DNA from: Nitrospirota bacterium
GTDB taxonomy: Bacteria; Nitrospirota; Nitrospiria; 2-01-FULL-66-17
Assembly: GCA_040757335.1 (NCBI GenBank)
Contig: JBFLXB010000005.1
Location: forward strand, 62,001 to 126,000
DNA: 64,000 nucleotides
Direction of reading: 5' to 3'
Positions 17,609 to 26,927 of the stretch are shown one piece after another. The notes beneath the pieces are model-generated. The model was not told the origin of the DNA. It saw only the letters and a list, made by a program, of their open reading frames with translations, and did not search any database. Position 1 is the first letter of the stretch, and every line of letters begins with the position of its first letter. The position numbers were made by a program, and so were the translations under genes.

Positions 17609-19102
17609 ATGACTGAAGTTATGATCGCCTTCATCGCCCTTGCCACGGGCGGCCTTGTTGCATGGTTTCTGCGAGGAGCGCTGGCCAGGTCGGCCGCCGC
17701 GGTCACCGCCGTGCGCCTCACGACGGTTGAACGGCAGCTTGCAGGCAAGGCGGTGGAGTTCGATGTGCTCAAAGCCGACCACGCTCGCACGCTTGAAGTC
17801 TTGCGCACTGAGTCCGGCCTGCGCGCCGCGGCGGAGGCCACGGCCGCCCGCGTCCCTGATCTCGAAGCCGCGCTGGCCGACCGGGATCAGGCGCTCGGTG
17901 AATACAAGGCCAAGCACGCTGAACTGGAGACGCGTATTGTTGAAGAGCGCAAAGCCGCCGAGGAGAAGATGTCCGTCGTGAAAGAGGCAGAGGCGGCTCT
18001 GTCTGACACCTTCAAAGCGCTGTCTGCCGAGGCCCTCAGAAGCAATAACCATGTATTTATCGAACTGGCAAAGACCACGCTGGAGAAATTCCAAGAGGGC
18101 GCAAAAACCGACCTTGAAGCGCGTCAGAAGGCGGTCAACGAGTTGGTGCGTCCTTTGCGCGAATCGCTCGAGAAGGTCGACGGCAAACTCGGGGACATTG
18201 AAAAATCACGCGTCGCGGCCTACTCCGCTTTGAACGAGCAATTGAAGGGGCTGGTCGACACCCACCTGCCGATGCTGCGCAACGAAACCGCGAATTTGAT
18301 CAAGGCCTTGCGCCAGCCCACGGTGCGAGGGCGTTGGGGCGAGATTCAATTGAAGCGCGTGGTCGAGATGGCCGGCATGGTGGACCATTGCGACTTCATC
18401 GAGCAGGAGTCACGCACGACCGAAGACGGGCGATTGCGCCCCGATCTCATCGTGCGTCTGCCTGGTGGCAAGGGCATCGTGGTGGACGCCAAAGCCCCGC
18501 TGTCCGCCTATCTCAGCGCGGTCGAAACCGAGGACGAATCCGCGCAACAGGCATATCTCGCGGACCATGCGCGCCAGGTGCGCGATCACATGGTCGCGCT
18601 CGGCCGCAAAGGCTACTGGGAGCAGTTCGACCCCACGCCCGAGTTCGTCGTCCTGTTCCTGCCGGGCGAAATGTTCTTCAGCGCGGCTCTGCAGGAAGAC
18701 CCCGGGCTGATCGAGTTTGGCGTCAATGAGCGCGTCATCCCGGCCACCCCCACCACGCTCATCGCCCTGTTACGCGCCGTCGCCTACGGCTGGCGGCAGG
18801 AAGCGCTCGCGAAAAATGCACAGGAAGTCGCCGACCTGGGCAGGCAACTCTACGAGCGCATCGCCACGCTGGCGGGACATTGGGCCGAAGTTGGCGGCCG
18901 GCTCGACAAAGCGGTGGAGGCCTACAACAAATCCGTGGCCACCCTGGAATCGCGCGTGCTCGTGTCCGCGCGAAGGCTGCGGGAGCTCAAGGCGGCGCCG
19001 GAGGGCACAGAGATTGACGCGATCGAGCCGATCGAACGCACGCCGCGGACGTTGCAGGCCGGGGAGCTTCTATCGATACCGTCGGATGAGAATGAACGAT
19101 GA
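17609..19102 (+). CDS. rmuC: RmuC family DNA recombination protein
   Basis: 497 residues. An N-terminal membrane anchor (MIAFIALATGGLVAWFL), a long coiled coil (about 45-230) and the RmuC nuclease-like domain (about 245-430) with QPTVRGRWGEIQLKRVVEMAGM, RPDLIVRLPGG, VVDAKAPLSAYL and LFLPGEMFFSAAL. RmuC limits rearrangements at inverted repeats in E. coli. The cas3 start is 40 bases past its stop, and an earlier cas3-frame ATG overlaps its last codons, so it could be co-transcribed with the cas genes. Confidence 0.92.
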   Translation: MTEVMIAFIALATGGLVAWFLRGALARSAAAVTAVRLTTVERQLAGKAVEFDVLKADHARTLEVLRTESGLRAAAEATAARVPDLEAALADRDQALGEYKAKHAELETRIVEERKAAEEKMSVVKEAEAALSDTFKALSAEALRSNNHVFIELAKTTLEKFQEGAKTDLEARQKAVNELVRPLRESLEKVDGKLGDIEKSRVAAYSALNEQLKGLVDTHLPMLRNETANLIKALRQPTVRGRWGEIQLKRVVEMAGMVDHCDFIEQESRTTEDGRLRPDLIVRLPGGKGIVVDAKAPLSAYLSAVETEDESAQQAYLADHARQVRDHMVALGRKGYWEQFDPTPEFVVLFLPGEMFFSAALQEDPGLIEFGVNERVIPATPTTLIALLRAVAYGWRQEALAKNAQEVADLGRQLYERIATLAGHWAEVGGRLDKAVEAYNKSVATLESRVLVSARRLRELKAAPEGTEIDAIEPIERTPRTLQAGELLSIPSDENER

Positions 19103-19142
19103 GCTACGCCGACTTTTTCCAGCGGCATTGGGAGGGGCGAGC

Positions 19143-21857
19143 ATGATCGTGCACTTCGAGGAGGCTTTTCGAAGTCTGACCGGCTTTTCGCCCATGAGGT
19201 GGCAATGCCGGCTGTTCAAACGCTTCGTCGATAACGACTTACCGAAAGCGTGTGACATTCCGACCGGTCTCGGGAAGACCTCCGTCATGGTCATCTGGTT
19301 ATTAGCGCTTGCGCGGCAGGCCGAGGACGGACGAGTCCTCCTTCCAAGGCGTCTCGTTTATATCGTCAATCGGAGGACTGTTGTCGATCAGGCAACCGCC
19401 GTCGTGGAACGGATTCGCCACCGCCTCTTGGAGCCAGAGGCGCCTACATGGCAGGACCATGCCGATACGTTAAAAGGCATAGCGTCTGTCTTGTGCAGGA
19501 TTTGTGCTTCCGAAGAGGGCCCTATTGGCATCAGCACATTGCGCGGTGAGCTTGCTGACAACGAGGAGTGGAAGACCGATCCCACCCGTCCAGCGGTTAT
19601 TGTCGGCACCATTGACATAATCGGGAGCAAGCTACTCTTCTCCGGCTACGGTGACGGGCGCTACGGGCGTATACACCATGCGGGCCTGATTGGACAGGAC
19701 GCACTGATCGTGCACGACGAGGCACACTTGACACCAGCGTTCAGCGAACTCCTGCGGCGCATCGCGGATGAACAGGAGCGATCGAAAGAGCCTCGGCGTA
19801 TCCGAGTGATGGAGTTATCCGCTACACAGCGCGGCAACCATGCCGAGGCGTTCGAACTCGAACAGGACGATGAGACGTACGATGGGACGGGGCAGATCGT
19901 GAAACAGCGACTCGACGCGCAGAAGAGGCTGCACCTCCACAAATCCGATGATCTGGTCGCGGGTCTCGTGGAGCGGGCGTTGCATATCGAGACGCCTGCG
20001 AAGGTGCTTGTCTACATCCGCTCACCCGAAGATGCGCAGAAACTGGCCGACGCAATCAAGAAAGAGTTGGGTGACGCGGCTGGCGAGCGCGTGGCCCTGC
20101 TCACGGGCACGATCCGCGGATATGAGCGCGACCGGCTCGTTATAGAGAATCCCATATACCGGGCGTTGCTCGACCACGAGGCGCATGTTCCGCATTCCGT
20201 GTTCCTTGTGAGCACTTCAGCCGGCGAAGTCGGCATCGATCTTGACGCCGACTATTTGGTCTGCGATCTGACGACGCTCGACTCGATGATCCAGCGCCTG
20301 GGGCGGGTGAATCGCCGTGGTGGCGAAGGCCGTGAAGCGCGCGTGGACGCAGTGTGGACTGATGACGATGCGAAGGGCGGTGACAAGCCGTTCGAAAGGG
20401 CTGTCGCGAAAACGCTTGAGACTATCCAAGGGTGGATCAATGGGAATGGTGAGGGGCTCGGCTTGCTGGTCAGTCCGCGTCGCCTCAGGGTCTTGGTTGA
20501 GGGGCTGAGTGAAGTGGAGCGGGAAGCGGCGTTCTCACCCAAGCCCACGATTCCGCCCCTGACGGACATCCTGCTCGACAACTGGTCGCTCACGAGCATT
20601 GACAAGATGCCCGGCCGCCCGGAGGTCGCCGTTTTTCTCCATGGGTTGACGTTCGATCCGCCGGAGACCTATGTGGCATGGAGGCGCGAGGTGTCAATCC
20701 TGGACGACGCAGGTGTAGACGAAGCCTTGCTCCGTGACTGGTTCCGGGTTTGTCGCATCGACTCGCGGGAGAGGCTACGTGACCGAACAGGCCACGTGAA
20801 AAAGGCGCTGACGGCCCTGCTCAACAATCTGAGGAAGAAGGACAGCTCCCTCGACCTGCCAATCGTATTGCTCAATGCAAGCGGCGGCGCCACGTGGTCC
20901 CATCTGTCGGTTTTGGCGGACGATGACACCAATCTTGCCTACCGCACCGTCGTTTTGCCGATGGAGGCTGGCGGCCTGAACGAAAACGGCATGCTTGATC
21001 CTAAGAGAGAGCCGTCCTCGGCTCTTCCTTCCGACGTGGCCGAGGACAATGCAACCGACCGCCAGCGCGAGCGCTGGCTGCATCGCAGGTCGAGCGAAGG
21101 TGAGCAGTACGAACGGCTCGCCTCGGGTGAGGTGTTCGACGCCCTCCCGGATGAGCTACGAGAAAAAGTTCGCATACCTCTGCGCCAACCAGATGAAGCG
21201 GAGGACGGCGCCGAAACCCTCGATCTCGTTCTGCTTGTCGCCCCGGTGTTATCAGCGTTGGAAAACCCGGAGACCACTAGCGCCCGGCAGACGCTCGCCG
21301 CGCACACGGATGCGATCGTCGAGCACATGTCGCGTATTGCAGCCCGGCTGAACCTTGATGATCCAATTCGCACTGCACTGATTGCAGGCGCGCGCTGGCA
21401 CGACAAGGGCAAGGATCGCCCTGTATGGCAACGCTACGCACGCAATGGAAGGGGCGCTGAGCTTCTGGCCAAGGCGATACGCTACCTGCACCCGCGCGCG
21501 CTGGGCGGCTACCGCCATGAGTTCGGGTCGCTTCTGGACGCAATGAAAAGCGCGGAGCTGGGGGAGCTTCCCGAGCGCGAGCTCGTTCTTCACTTAATTG
21601 CTGCACACCACGGCTGGGCACGGCCTCACTTCGAACCGCGCTCCTTCGACAGCTCGTGCACGACGGCCGCCAACAACCAAACATTCTCGGAAGTCGTCCG
21701 CCGCTTCGGCCAGCTTCAGCAGCGCTTCGGCCGTTGGGGCCTGGCGTGGCTGGAATCACTGGTGCGCTGCGCAGACATCGCTGCGTCAAGGCATGCGGCT
21801 GCATCCACACGTGTCGGCAGCGAAAGAGAGTTTGTACCGGAGGAGGCGGAAGCGTGA
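19143..21857 (+). CDS. cas3: Cas3 helicase-nuclease, type I-G (helicase first, HD domain C-terminal)
   Basis: 904 residues. The SF2 helicase comes first: Walker A DIPTGLGKT near 38, HDEAH near 190, motif III SATQ, STSAGEVGIDL and QRLGRVNRRG near 383. The HD nuclease is at the C-terminus: RWHDKGKD near 750, HEFGS and AAHHGW near 819. That domain order, together with Csb1-3, is typical of type I-G (formerly I-U). ATG 19143 has GGAGGGG immediately upstream; in-frame ATGs at 19086 and 19092 overlap rmuC. It is recruited by the crRNA complex to unwind and degrade target DNA. The stop overlaps csb3 by four bases. Confidence 0.94.
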   Translation: MIVHFEEAFRSLTGFSPMRWQCRLFKRFVDNDLPKACDIPTGLGKTSVMVIWLLALARQAEDGRVLLPRRLVYIVNRRTVVDQATAVVERIRHRLLEPEAPTWQDHADTLKGIASVLCRICASEEGPIGISTLRGELADNEEWKTDPTRPAVIVGTIDIIGSKLLFSGYGDGRYGRIHHAGLIGQDALIVHDEAHLTPAFSELLRRIADEQERSKEPRRIRVMELSATQRGNHAEAFELEQDDETYDGTGQIVKQRLDAQKRLHLHKSDDLVAGLVERALHIETPAKVLVYIRSPEDAQKLADAIKKELGDAAGERVALLTGTIRGYERDRLVIENPIYRALLDHEAHVPHSVFLVSTSAGEVGIDLDADYLVCDLTTLDSMIQRLGRVNRRGGEGREARVDAVWTDDDAKGGDKPFERAVAKTLETIQGWINGNGEGLGLLVSPRRLRVLVEGLSEVEREAAFSPKPTIPPLTDILLDNWSLTSIDKMPGRPEVAVFLHGLTFDPPETYVAWRREVSILDDAGVDEALLRDWFRVCRIDSRERLRDRTGHVKKALTALLNNLRKKDSSLDLPIVLLNASGGATWSHLSVLADDDTNLAYRTVVLPMEAGGLNENGMLDPKREPSSALPSDVAEDNATDRQRERWLHRRSSEGEQYERLASGEVFDALPDELREKVRIPLRQPDEAEDGAETLDLVLLVAPVLSALENPETTSARQTLAAHTDAIVEHMSRIAARLNLDDPIRTALIAGARWHDKGKDRPVWQRYARNGRGAELLAKAIRYLHPRALGGYRHEFGSLLDAMKSAELGELPERELVLHLIAAHHGWARPHFEPRSFDSSCTTAANNQTFSEVVRRFGQLQQRFGRWGLAWLESLVRCADIAASRHAAASTRVGSEREFVPEEAEA

Positions 21858-22786
21858 GCCACCCCAATCCCAGCCTGAGCGTCAACGTGGATGTGACGAA
21901 TCCCGGCCAGTTCTTCGCTTGCTGCGGGCTACTGGAACTTGCGCACCGTTTGTGGCCCGGGGCGGAGGGATGGTTTGACCGGGATGGGCACATGTTTCAC
22001 GTTCACGCGTCGACAGACGACAAGTGCACGCTTCAAAGCGTCGTGGAGAGACTGACGAACGTCGGGATCGACGGCGAACTCTCGAACGAAGAGCGAGAGG
22101 AATTGAGGAATCTTGAGTCGAAGAAGCGGGCACTGAAGAAGGAGCGGAAATACCTTACCGAGATTGAGGGAGAGCGAAGAATGTCACTCGGCAAGCGACA
22201 ACGAGAAGGGGCGCTCTCAATTGGCGGCCCATTCAACCTCCGCATTGCGTGGTGGCAAGAAGACGGCGACGACGTGCCGAAGACCTTCGCTGGGAGGCAG
22301 GAAGTTCTCCGCATGGCGGTCGCCATGCTTTCGGAGGCTCGCAAAGCTGTCCACGACGATCGACCGCTGGAATACCGCTGTCTGCTGCGAGCTGCAGGGG
22401 ACGGCGAGCAACAGCAAGACGCGAAGGTCGAACCCTTTTTTTTCGATGCGGCAAGATTCGCCCACGCGCTCGATGCCGGATTCTCTCTGGATGTGCAGGA
22501 GCAGGCGATCAGGGCAACGGCTGCGGCACTCACTGAGTTCCTCGCTCTGATCGGTCTTCAGCGGTTTCGGCCCATCGTACAGGTGAGCAAGGAGCCGAGA
22601 ATCAAGGCGCTGGCTGACTACCTCACATGGCCTGTACCGTTTGGTCTCCCTCCGGCTGCAGCGGTCATCTCCGGGGCCGTCCCAGTTCCGGGGAGCCAGC
22701 GCTATCGCTTCGAGATTCGTGCTCGGGATGACCAGAAACGGTACGGAGCATTCAGCTTCGCAACCCCTATCGGAGGTGACGCATGA
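21854..22786 (+). CDS. csb3: Csb3, type I-G Cascade subunit (Cas8u2-like)
   Basis: 310 residues. The opening NVDVTNPGQFFACCGLLELA is the characteristic start of the Csb3 family, thought to serve as the large (Cas8-like) subunit of type I-G effectors. A charged helical region near 75-110 and a C-terminal YRFEIRARDDQKRYGAFSF follow. GTG 21854 overlaps the cas3 stop and has GGAGG upstream. The stop overlaps the csb1 ATG, making cas3-csb3-csb1-csb2 one tightly coupled unit. Confidence 0.88.
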   Translation: MSHPNPSLSVNVDVTNPGQFFACCGLLELAHRLWPGAEGWFDRDGHMFHVHASTDDKCTLQSVVERLTNVGIDGELSNEEREELRNLESKKRALKKERKYLTEIEGERRMSLGKRQREGALSIGGPFNLRIAWWQEDGDDVPKTFAGRQEVLRMAVAMLSEARKAVHDDRPLEYRCLLRAAGDGEQQQDAKVEPFFFDAARFAHALDAGFSLDVQEQAIRATAAALTEFLALIGLQRFRPIVQVSKEPRIKALADYLTWPVPFGLPPAAAVISGAVPVPGSQRYRFEIRARDDQKRYGAFSFATPIGGDA

Positions 22787-23946
22787 GCAAAGACAAGGTG
22801 GATCTGAACCACTTCGACGACTGGCTGAAGGACGACAGCAATGTTGCAGCGCTGGCGTTACGCCAGTGGCTCGATCCGGTTGAGGGTAAGGACGCCGTGA
22901 TCTTCCCGCCGACGTACACATTGGACCGTACGGATGCCGGCAATCGCTTCAACAAGGGCGAGGCTGTTCCCGGCGTCTACAAGGGCCTGAAGGGGCCGAT
23001 GGGTTACAACCTCGACTATTTCGAGGACGGTTCCAGCGTATGCCAGATCGACAGCGTGGGTTCGCAGGCCAATCGGATGGAGCCAATCTTTAAGCGCGAC
23101 GGCTACAGAGGTCTCGTGCCGGAAGTGACCATCCAAGCGGGCGAAAAGCGTGTCAACCTACTTGAGGCCGGGCACCGTGCGGCGGATGCGATCGTCAGGT
23201 TCTCTGACTTGGCGAAGGAACTGCAGGCCGCCTTCCTTGCGGTGCGAAACGGCGATGCAACCCGGTTGGCAAAGATTGCTCCGACGTCTCTCGTGTTTGG
23301 GGCCTGGGACTCTCGCGACACGGAGGTCAAACTGCCGCGAATTGTGCGTTCAGTTATTCGGGCGTACAACGTGAAACCACAACACCGGTCGGCTCAGTAC
23401 ATTCCGGTCCTCAACTATGTTAACGAAGGCTTGCTGGACGCGCCGGAAGGTGAACAGCAGCAAGACGCGATGTCGCAACTTGGGCTAAGTCATGCTCCAG
23501 CCCCTTGGTCACACGGTGGAGTCTTGGTCGAGCGAGAGATTCGGCGTGACGCAACGCTGAATCTCGTCGCGCTTCGTGCGCTCCGCGCCAGTAGGGCTAG
23601 TGACACGCTCCCACTGCGCCGTTACATCTTGGGGTTGTCGCTGGTTTCATTCACAGCGCCACAGGAGACCTTCTTGCGTGAGGGATGCCAACTGGTGCCC
23701 GACGTAGAGCGCCCCGGAAAATGGTCTCTCATTCGACACGACGGCAGTCGCGAGGACAACTTTACCGTGTCGCACGAGCAGGCTTCGGACTACGCAAAGG
23801 CGGTGGCCGAAGCCTTCGGCGTGGGCCCGAAGAGAGAGGCAACATTCAATGCTGGGACCGCCCGAGAGGACCTGGGCCAGTCCAAAGAGGAACGCAAGAA
23901 GTCGCGCAGAAAGAAGAGCAGCAGCGCCGGCGAAGCCGAGTCATGA
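22783..23946 (+). CDS. csb1: Csb1, type I-G Cas7 backbone subunit
   Basis: 387 residues of the Csb1 (GSU0053-like) Cas7 family, which polymerises along the crRNA. Diagnostic segments are IDSVGSQANRMEPIF, SLVFGAWDSRDTEVKLPRIV and APAPWSHGGVLVEREIRRDA. The last 30 or so residues are strongly basic (ERKKSRRKKSSS) and could bind nucleic acid, which is inference. It overlaps csb3 and csb2 by four bases each. Confidence 0.93.
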   Translation: MSKDKVDLNHFDDWLKDDSNVAALALRQWLDPVEGKDAVIFPPTYTLDRTDAGNRFNKGEAVPGVYKGLKGPMGYNLDYFEDGSSVCQIDSVGSQANRMEPIFKRDGYRGLVPEVTIQAGEKRVNLLEAGHRAADAIVRFSDLAKELQAAFLAVRNGDATRLAKIAPTSLVFGAWDSRDTEVKLPRIVRSVIRAYNVKPQHRSAQYIPVLNYVNEGLLDAPEGEQQQDAMSQLGLSHAPAPWSHGGVLVEREIRRDATLNLVALRALRASRASDTLPLRRYILGLSLVSFTAPQETFLREGCQLVPDVERPGKWSLIRHDGSREDNFTVSHEQASDYAKAVAEAFGVGPKREATFNAGTAREDLGQSKEERKKSRRKKSSSAGEAES

Positions 23947-25430
23947 TGCGGTACCATCTATGCATCTCGGTCACACTCCTCGATACGCTCTTCCACGGCA
24001 AGGGCGATGGCGAAGTGCCAGAGTGGCCGCCGTCGCCGATGCGCCTGGTCCAAGCGCTTGTGGCTGGTTCGCGCTCTGGATGCCGAAATGGGGAGTGGTC
24101 GGAGGCCAAGGCCGAGGCCTTCCGCTGGATTGAGCGCCGTGAACCCCCGGTGATTATCGGGCCGGCGGCCGAGCGTGCCGCAGCGTACACGCTCTTTGTG
24201 CCGAACAACGACTCGGATAAAAAGTTCGACCGCCAGGATCGTCTGACTTCCAAGGTTGTTCGGCCACATCGAACGGCGAACGGTAGCTCAGCGACGAAGG
24301 GTGGAGGGACACTCCATTACCTTTGGACGATCTCGGAAAGCGAGTGGTCCGGCGCCAGCAGCCACGCGGAAATCCTTTGCCGCGAGGCACGCCACTTGAT
24401 GGCGCTCGGCTGGGGCATAGATCAGGCAGTAGCCGATGGTCGTGTCCTCACCGATACCGAAGCGGCAGCACTCCCGGGCCGGCGCTGGCGAGGGTGGCAC
24501 ACACACCGTCCCGGCCAACAACGATCGCGGATTCCTATTGAAGGCTCGCTGAATGACATGGAAATGGTCCACGCATCGTTCATGTCTCGGATTAACGGGA
24601 ACCGCTTCAATCCGCCGCGCAAGCTTAAGCGATATGAATACATCGCTTATCTCAGCGCAAACACATTGCCACCGAGACCGTATGCCGTCTTCGAACTGCC
24701 TGATGGTGGCGCATTCCGCCAGGAGGATGCCGCCGCCGTTGCGGCGATACTGCGGTCGCTTGCGTGCCGATGCGCCAAGGACGATTCTCACGAGTTTCCC
24801 AGCGGGTCGGAGATGTACGTCGCTGGCCACAGCAAAGCTGGCGAGGCGCCTGGAAACGGTTCCAGTACACTGCGATTCTCGTATCTCCCTCTTCCAACGA
24901 TCGGCCACGAACATGCCGACGGCATGATCCGCCGCGTGCTCATAGCAGAGCCCTTCGGAGGTGATGGGGCGCACGCCCGATGGGCGCAACAGCGTCTGCG
25001 GAATCAGCTCCTGCGTGACCACGATGGGAACGAACGGGGAATCCTTCTGAACCTTTGGCGAAACAGTTCATCTGCGATAGTCGATAGATACGTTGGGGAG
25101 CATAAGAACTGGGCCAGCGTTACTCCCGTAATCCTGCCCGGCTTCGACGACGGGAAGCGCATCAAGGCCGAAAGACTCTTCCTTCAAGCCGTACGACAGG
25201 CCGGCCTGTCTCTGGATGGCGTCGCGGATTTCACGTTCCGCAAGGCGCCCTTCTGGTCTGGTTCACAGCATCCCAACTGTTACCGCCGTCCTGACTACCT
25301 GGACTCGGCGAAAAACCGGCGGTTTTCCGCTTGGCATGTCCACCTGTCGTTCCGCGAGCTGATGGCCGGCCCCATATCGATCGGAGCAGGGAGACACTGC
25401 GGTCTGGGGGTCTTCGCTGCAAGCGGGTAG
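23943..25430 (+). CDS. csb2: Csb2, type I-G Cas5-Cas6-like subunit
   Basis: 495 residues (GSU0054-like). The N-terminal RAMP strand YHLCISVTLLDTLFHG and EWPPSPMRLVQALVAG are typical of Csb2. The C-terminal glycine-rich loop GPISIGAGRHCGLGVF is the RAMP signature of Cas6-type processing subunits. Csb2 is regarded as combining crRNA processing and 5'-handle binding. Two consecutive ATGs (23943, 23946) overlap the csb1 stop. It is the last gene of the interference operon; adaptation genes come only 1.5 kb later. Confidence 0.92.
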   Translation: MMRYHLCISVTLLDTLFHGKGDGEVPEWPPSPMRLVQALVAGSRSGCRNGEWSEAKAEAFRWIERREPPVIIGPAAERAAAYTLFVPNNDSDKKFDRQDRLTSKVVRPHRTANGSSATKGGGTLHYLWTISESEWSGASSHAEILCREARHLMALGWGIDQAVADGRVLTDTEAAALPGRRWRGWHTHRPGQQRSRIPIEGSLNDMEMVHASFMSRINGNRFNPPRKLKRYEYIAYLSANTLPPRPYAVFELPDGGAFRQEDAAAVAAILRSLACRCAKDDSHEFPSGSEMYVAGHSKAGEAPGNGSSTLRFSYLPLPTIGHEHADGMIRRVLIAEPFGGDGAHARWAQQRLRNQLLRDHDGNERGILLNLWRNSSSAIVDRYVGEHKNWASVTPVILPGFDDGKRIKAERLFLQAVRQAGLSLDGVADFTFRKAPFWSGSQHPNCYRRPDYLDSAKNRRFSAWHVHLSFRELMAGPISIGAGRHCGLGVFAASG

Positions 25431-25489
25431 GAGGGCCGTCTGTGCTAATGGGGTTCTAGTCTGGATCGGATCGACGTGAATGGGATGAG

Positions 25490-25546
25490 GTGACGAAGGA
25501 TGAGCGTTATGACGTCTCGGGATTTGCTTGAGCCCAATTTGAGGAG
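25490..25546 (+). pseudogene. Broken 5' fragment of a Fic gene, paralogous to the intact one
   Basis: GTG 25490 begins a frame reading TKDERYDVSGFA, stop, AQFE. This parallels the intact gene's TDGRYDVSGLPEAQFE, with an in-frame TGA in place of the codons around Glu. The bases upstream also match the leader of the intact gene (GGATCGnnTCGnCGTGAATGGG in both). It is a duplicated and decayed start, cut off after about 57 bases. Confidence 0.7.
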
Positions 25547-25638
25547 AACCGAAAAGGTGGCAGGAACCGGGTCCGGCCCGCAGAGCCGGGTTTGACCTCA
25601 CGACGTTGAATGGCGTGCCCGCGATGTGGAGTTGATTC

Positions 25639-25872
25639 ATGCAGACGTTTCGCCAATTTGCCGCCAAGCCTGAGACCGTGCTGCTGACCACGGCCTGGTA
25701 TCTCGCAGATCTGGGCGAGGCGCGGGGGCGGCAGGAGTTGTTCACGAAGCAGGCGCCGCAGCGGTTGCGCGTGTTGCGCGAGCATGCGTTGATCGAAAGC
25801 GCGGTGTCGTCCAATCGGATCGAAGGGGTGGTGGACCAGGCTCGGGTTGGTAGTACCGGATCGATTGGGTAA
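25639..25872 (+). pseudogene. N-terminal fragment of a class II Fic protein
   Basis: 77 codons. LLTTAWYLADLGEARGRQELF and LRVLREHALIESAVSSNRIEG are the Fic N-terminal region, with SNRIEG matching the [ST]xxxE[GN] inhibitory helix that blocks ATP in class II Fic enzymes. The frame then ends without a catalytic HPFx[DE]GNGR domain. It is a different Fic subfamily from the neighbours, cut off after its inhibitory helix. It may still be translated, since the ATG and frame are intact. Confidence 0.65.
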
Positions 25873-25959
25873 TGAATTGGGTAGGGAACGAAAGGTGAGA
25901 ATCGACAGGTGCAGGAACCGTTTCTGGTCCGGATCGTATCGCCGTGAATGGGAGGTGAC

Positions 25960-26601
25960 GTGACTGACGGGCGATACGATGTTTCGGGGTTGCCCGAGGC
26001 TCAATTTGAGCCCGGTTCGGGTGATACCGTCCTGAAAAACTTGGTCGGGATCACGTCGAAGCAAGCGATGGACGACGCAGAGGCTAAGGCCCTCGAACGC
26101 GCAACGGAGTGGGCGATCGGGACGTTCGATGTCACACATCGCTTTACCGCATCTGATGTCTGTGGGATGCATCGAGTCTGGCTCGGGGAGATCTACGAGT
26201 GGGCGGGACGGTATCGGCGGGTCAATGTCAGCAAAGGCGAGGTTCTATTTGCCGTTGCCGCTCAGATTCCTGCGCTCATGGCGGAATTCGAACAAGGACC
26301 GTTGCGCCGTCATACGCCGTGCAATGTCACCGGCCGATCTGCCGTGGCGCGCGCGCTGGCAGAGGTGCACACGGAGTTGGTGTTGATTCATCCGTTTCGC
26401 GAGGGAAACGGGCGGGTGACACGGCTGCTCTCGACGCTGATGGCGTTACAGGCCGGTTTGCCGTTGCTCGATTTCCAGGTGATCGCAGGCGAAAAGAAGG
26501 GCGCGTACTTTGAAGCGGTGCGGGCCGGACTCGACCGAGATTATGAACCGATGGCGCGGATCTTTGGGGAGATTATCGAGCGGAGCGGCGCCGCTTCGTG
26601 A
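25960..26601 (+). CDS. Fic family protein (AMP-transferase type)
   Basis: 213 residues with the complete catalytic motif HPFREGNGRVTR near residue 144, and the upstream TVLKNLVGITSKQAMDDAEA and IYEWAGRYRRVNVSKG of stand-alone (class I-like) Fic proteins. Such enzymes AMPylate target proteins and act as toxins held by a small antitoxin carrying [ST]xxxE[GN]. The protein itself lacks an N-terminal inhibitory helix. GTG 25960 has GGAGG five bases upstream; ATG 25948 is possible. It lies between the interference and adaptation cas genes and overlaps a convergent small ORF by 29 bases. Confidence 0.88.
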   Translation: MTDGRYDVSGLPEAQFEPGSGDTVLKNLVGITSKQAMDDAEAKALERATEWAIGTFDVTHRFTASDVCGMHRVWLGEIYEWAGRYRRVNVSKGEVLFAVAAQIPALMAEFEQGPLRRHTPCNVTGRSAVARALAEVHTELVLIHPFREGNGRVTRLLSTLMALQAGLPLLDFQVIAGEKKGAYFEAVRAGLDRDYEPMARIFGEIIERSGAAS

Positions 26602-26764
26602 GGCGATCGATGCCTTCCGAACTGGTCAGCATTCGCGCGATGGATTCCACGGAGGCCCCCGTTTCGACGGCGGTTGAACTGGACACGTTGGTGACCAGCG
26701 CCTTCCGGTACGCTGCGCGGTCTCGGAGATAAGGATTGGTTTCGACCAGGGGGCGTTTCAACAT
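26573..26764 (-). CDS. Small protein, possible Fic antitoxin, convergent with fic
   Basis: 63 residues, basic. The opening RPLVETNPYLRDRAAYRKAL followed by VSSSTAVETG resembles small proteins with an S-x-x-x-E helix like that used by Fic antitoxins; here the residue after Glu is Thr, not Gly/Asn. It is encoded opposite the fic gene, tail to tail and overlapping by 29 bases, rather than upstream of it. AT-rich sequence precedes its ATG. Whether it is an antitoxin is inference; the coding call itself is moderate. Confidence 0.45.
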   Translation of the reverse strand: MLKRPLVETNPYLRDRAAYRKALVTNVSSSTAVETGASVESIARMLTSSEGIDRLTKRRRSAR

Positions 26765-26927
26765 AAGTTCATTTTAACATAAAGGGCTGTGTAAGAGACC
26801 GACGGTTGGTCGATGCGAGGGTGCATTACGATAGTTCCGATCGGTTTGGCGGAACAAGGGTAATACCTCCAGAAAGGGCAAGAAAGCGGGTAACAAGGGC
26901 TCCGGGAGGCCGAGAGCCGGTGTAGCG

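Noticed and set aside
26690-26730. Stretch resembling the CRISPR repeat (GCGCGGTCTCGGAG) near the Fic genes, considered as a CreR-like guide to a toxin
   Set aside because: Only about 9 of 14 bases match, it lies within the small minus-strand ORF, and no second hairpin or target match is visible. A proper alignment search would be needed.
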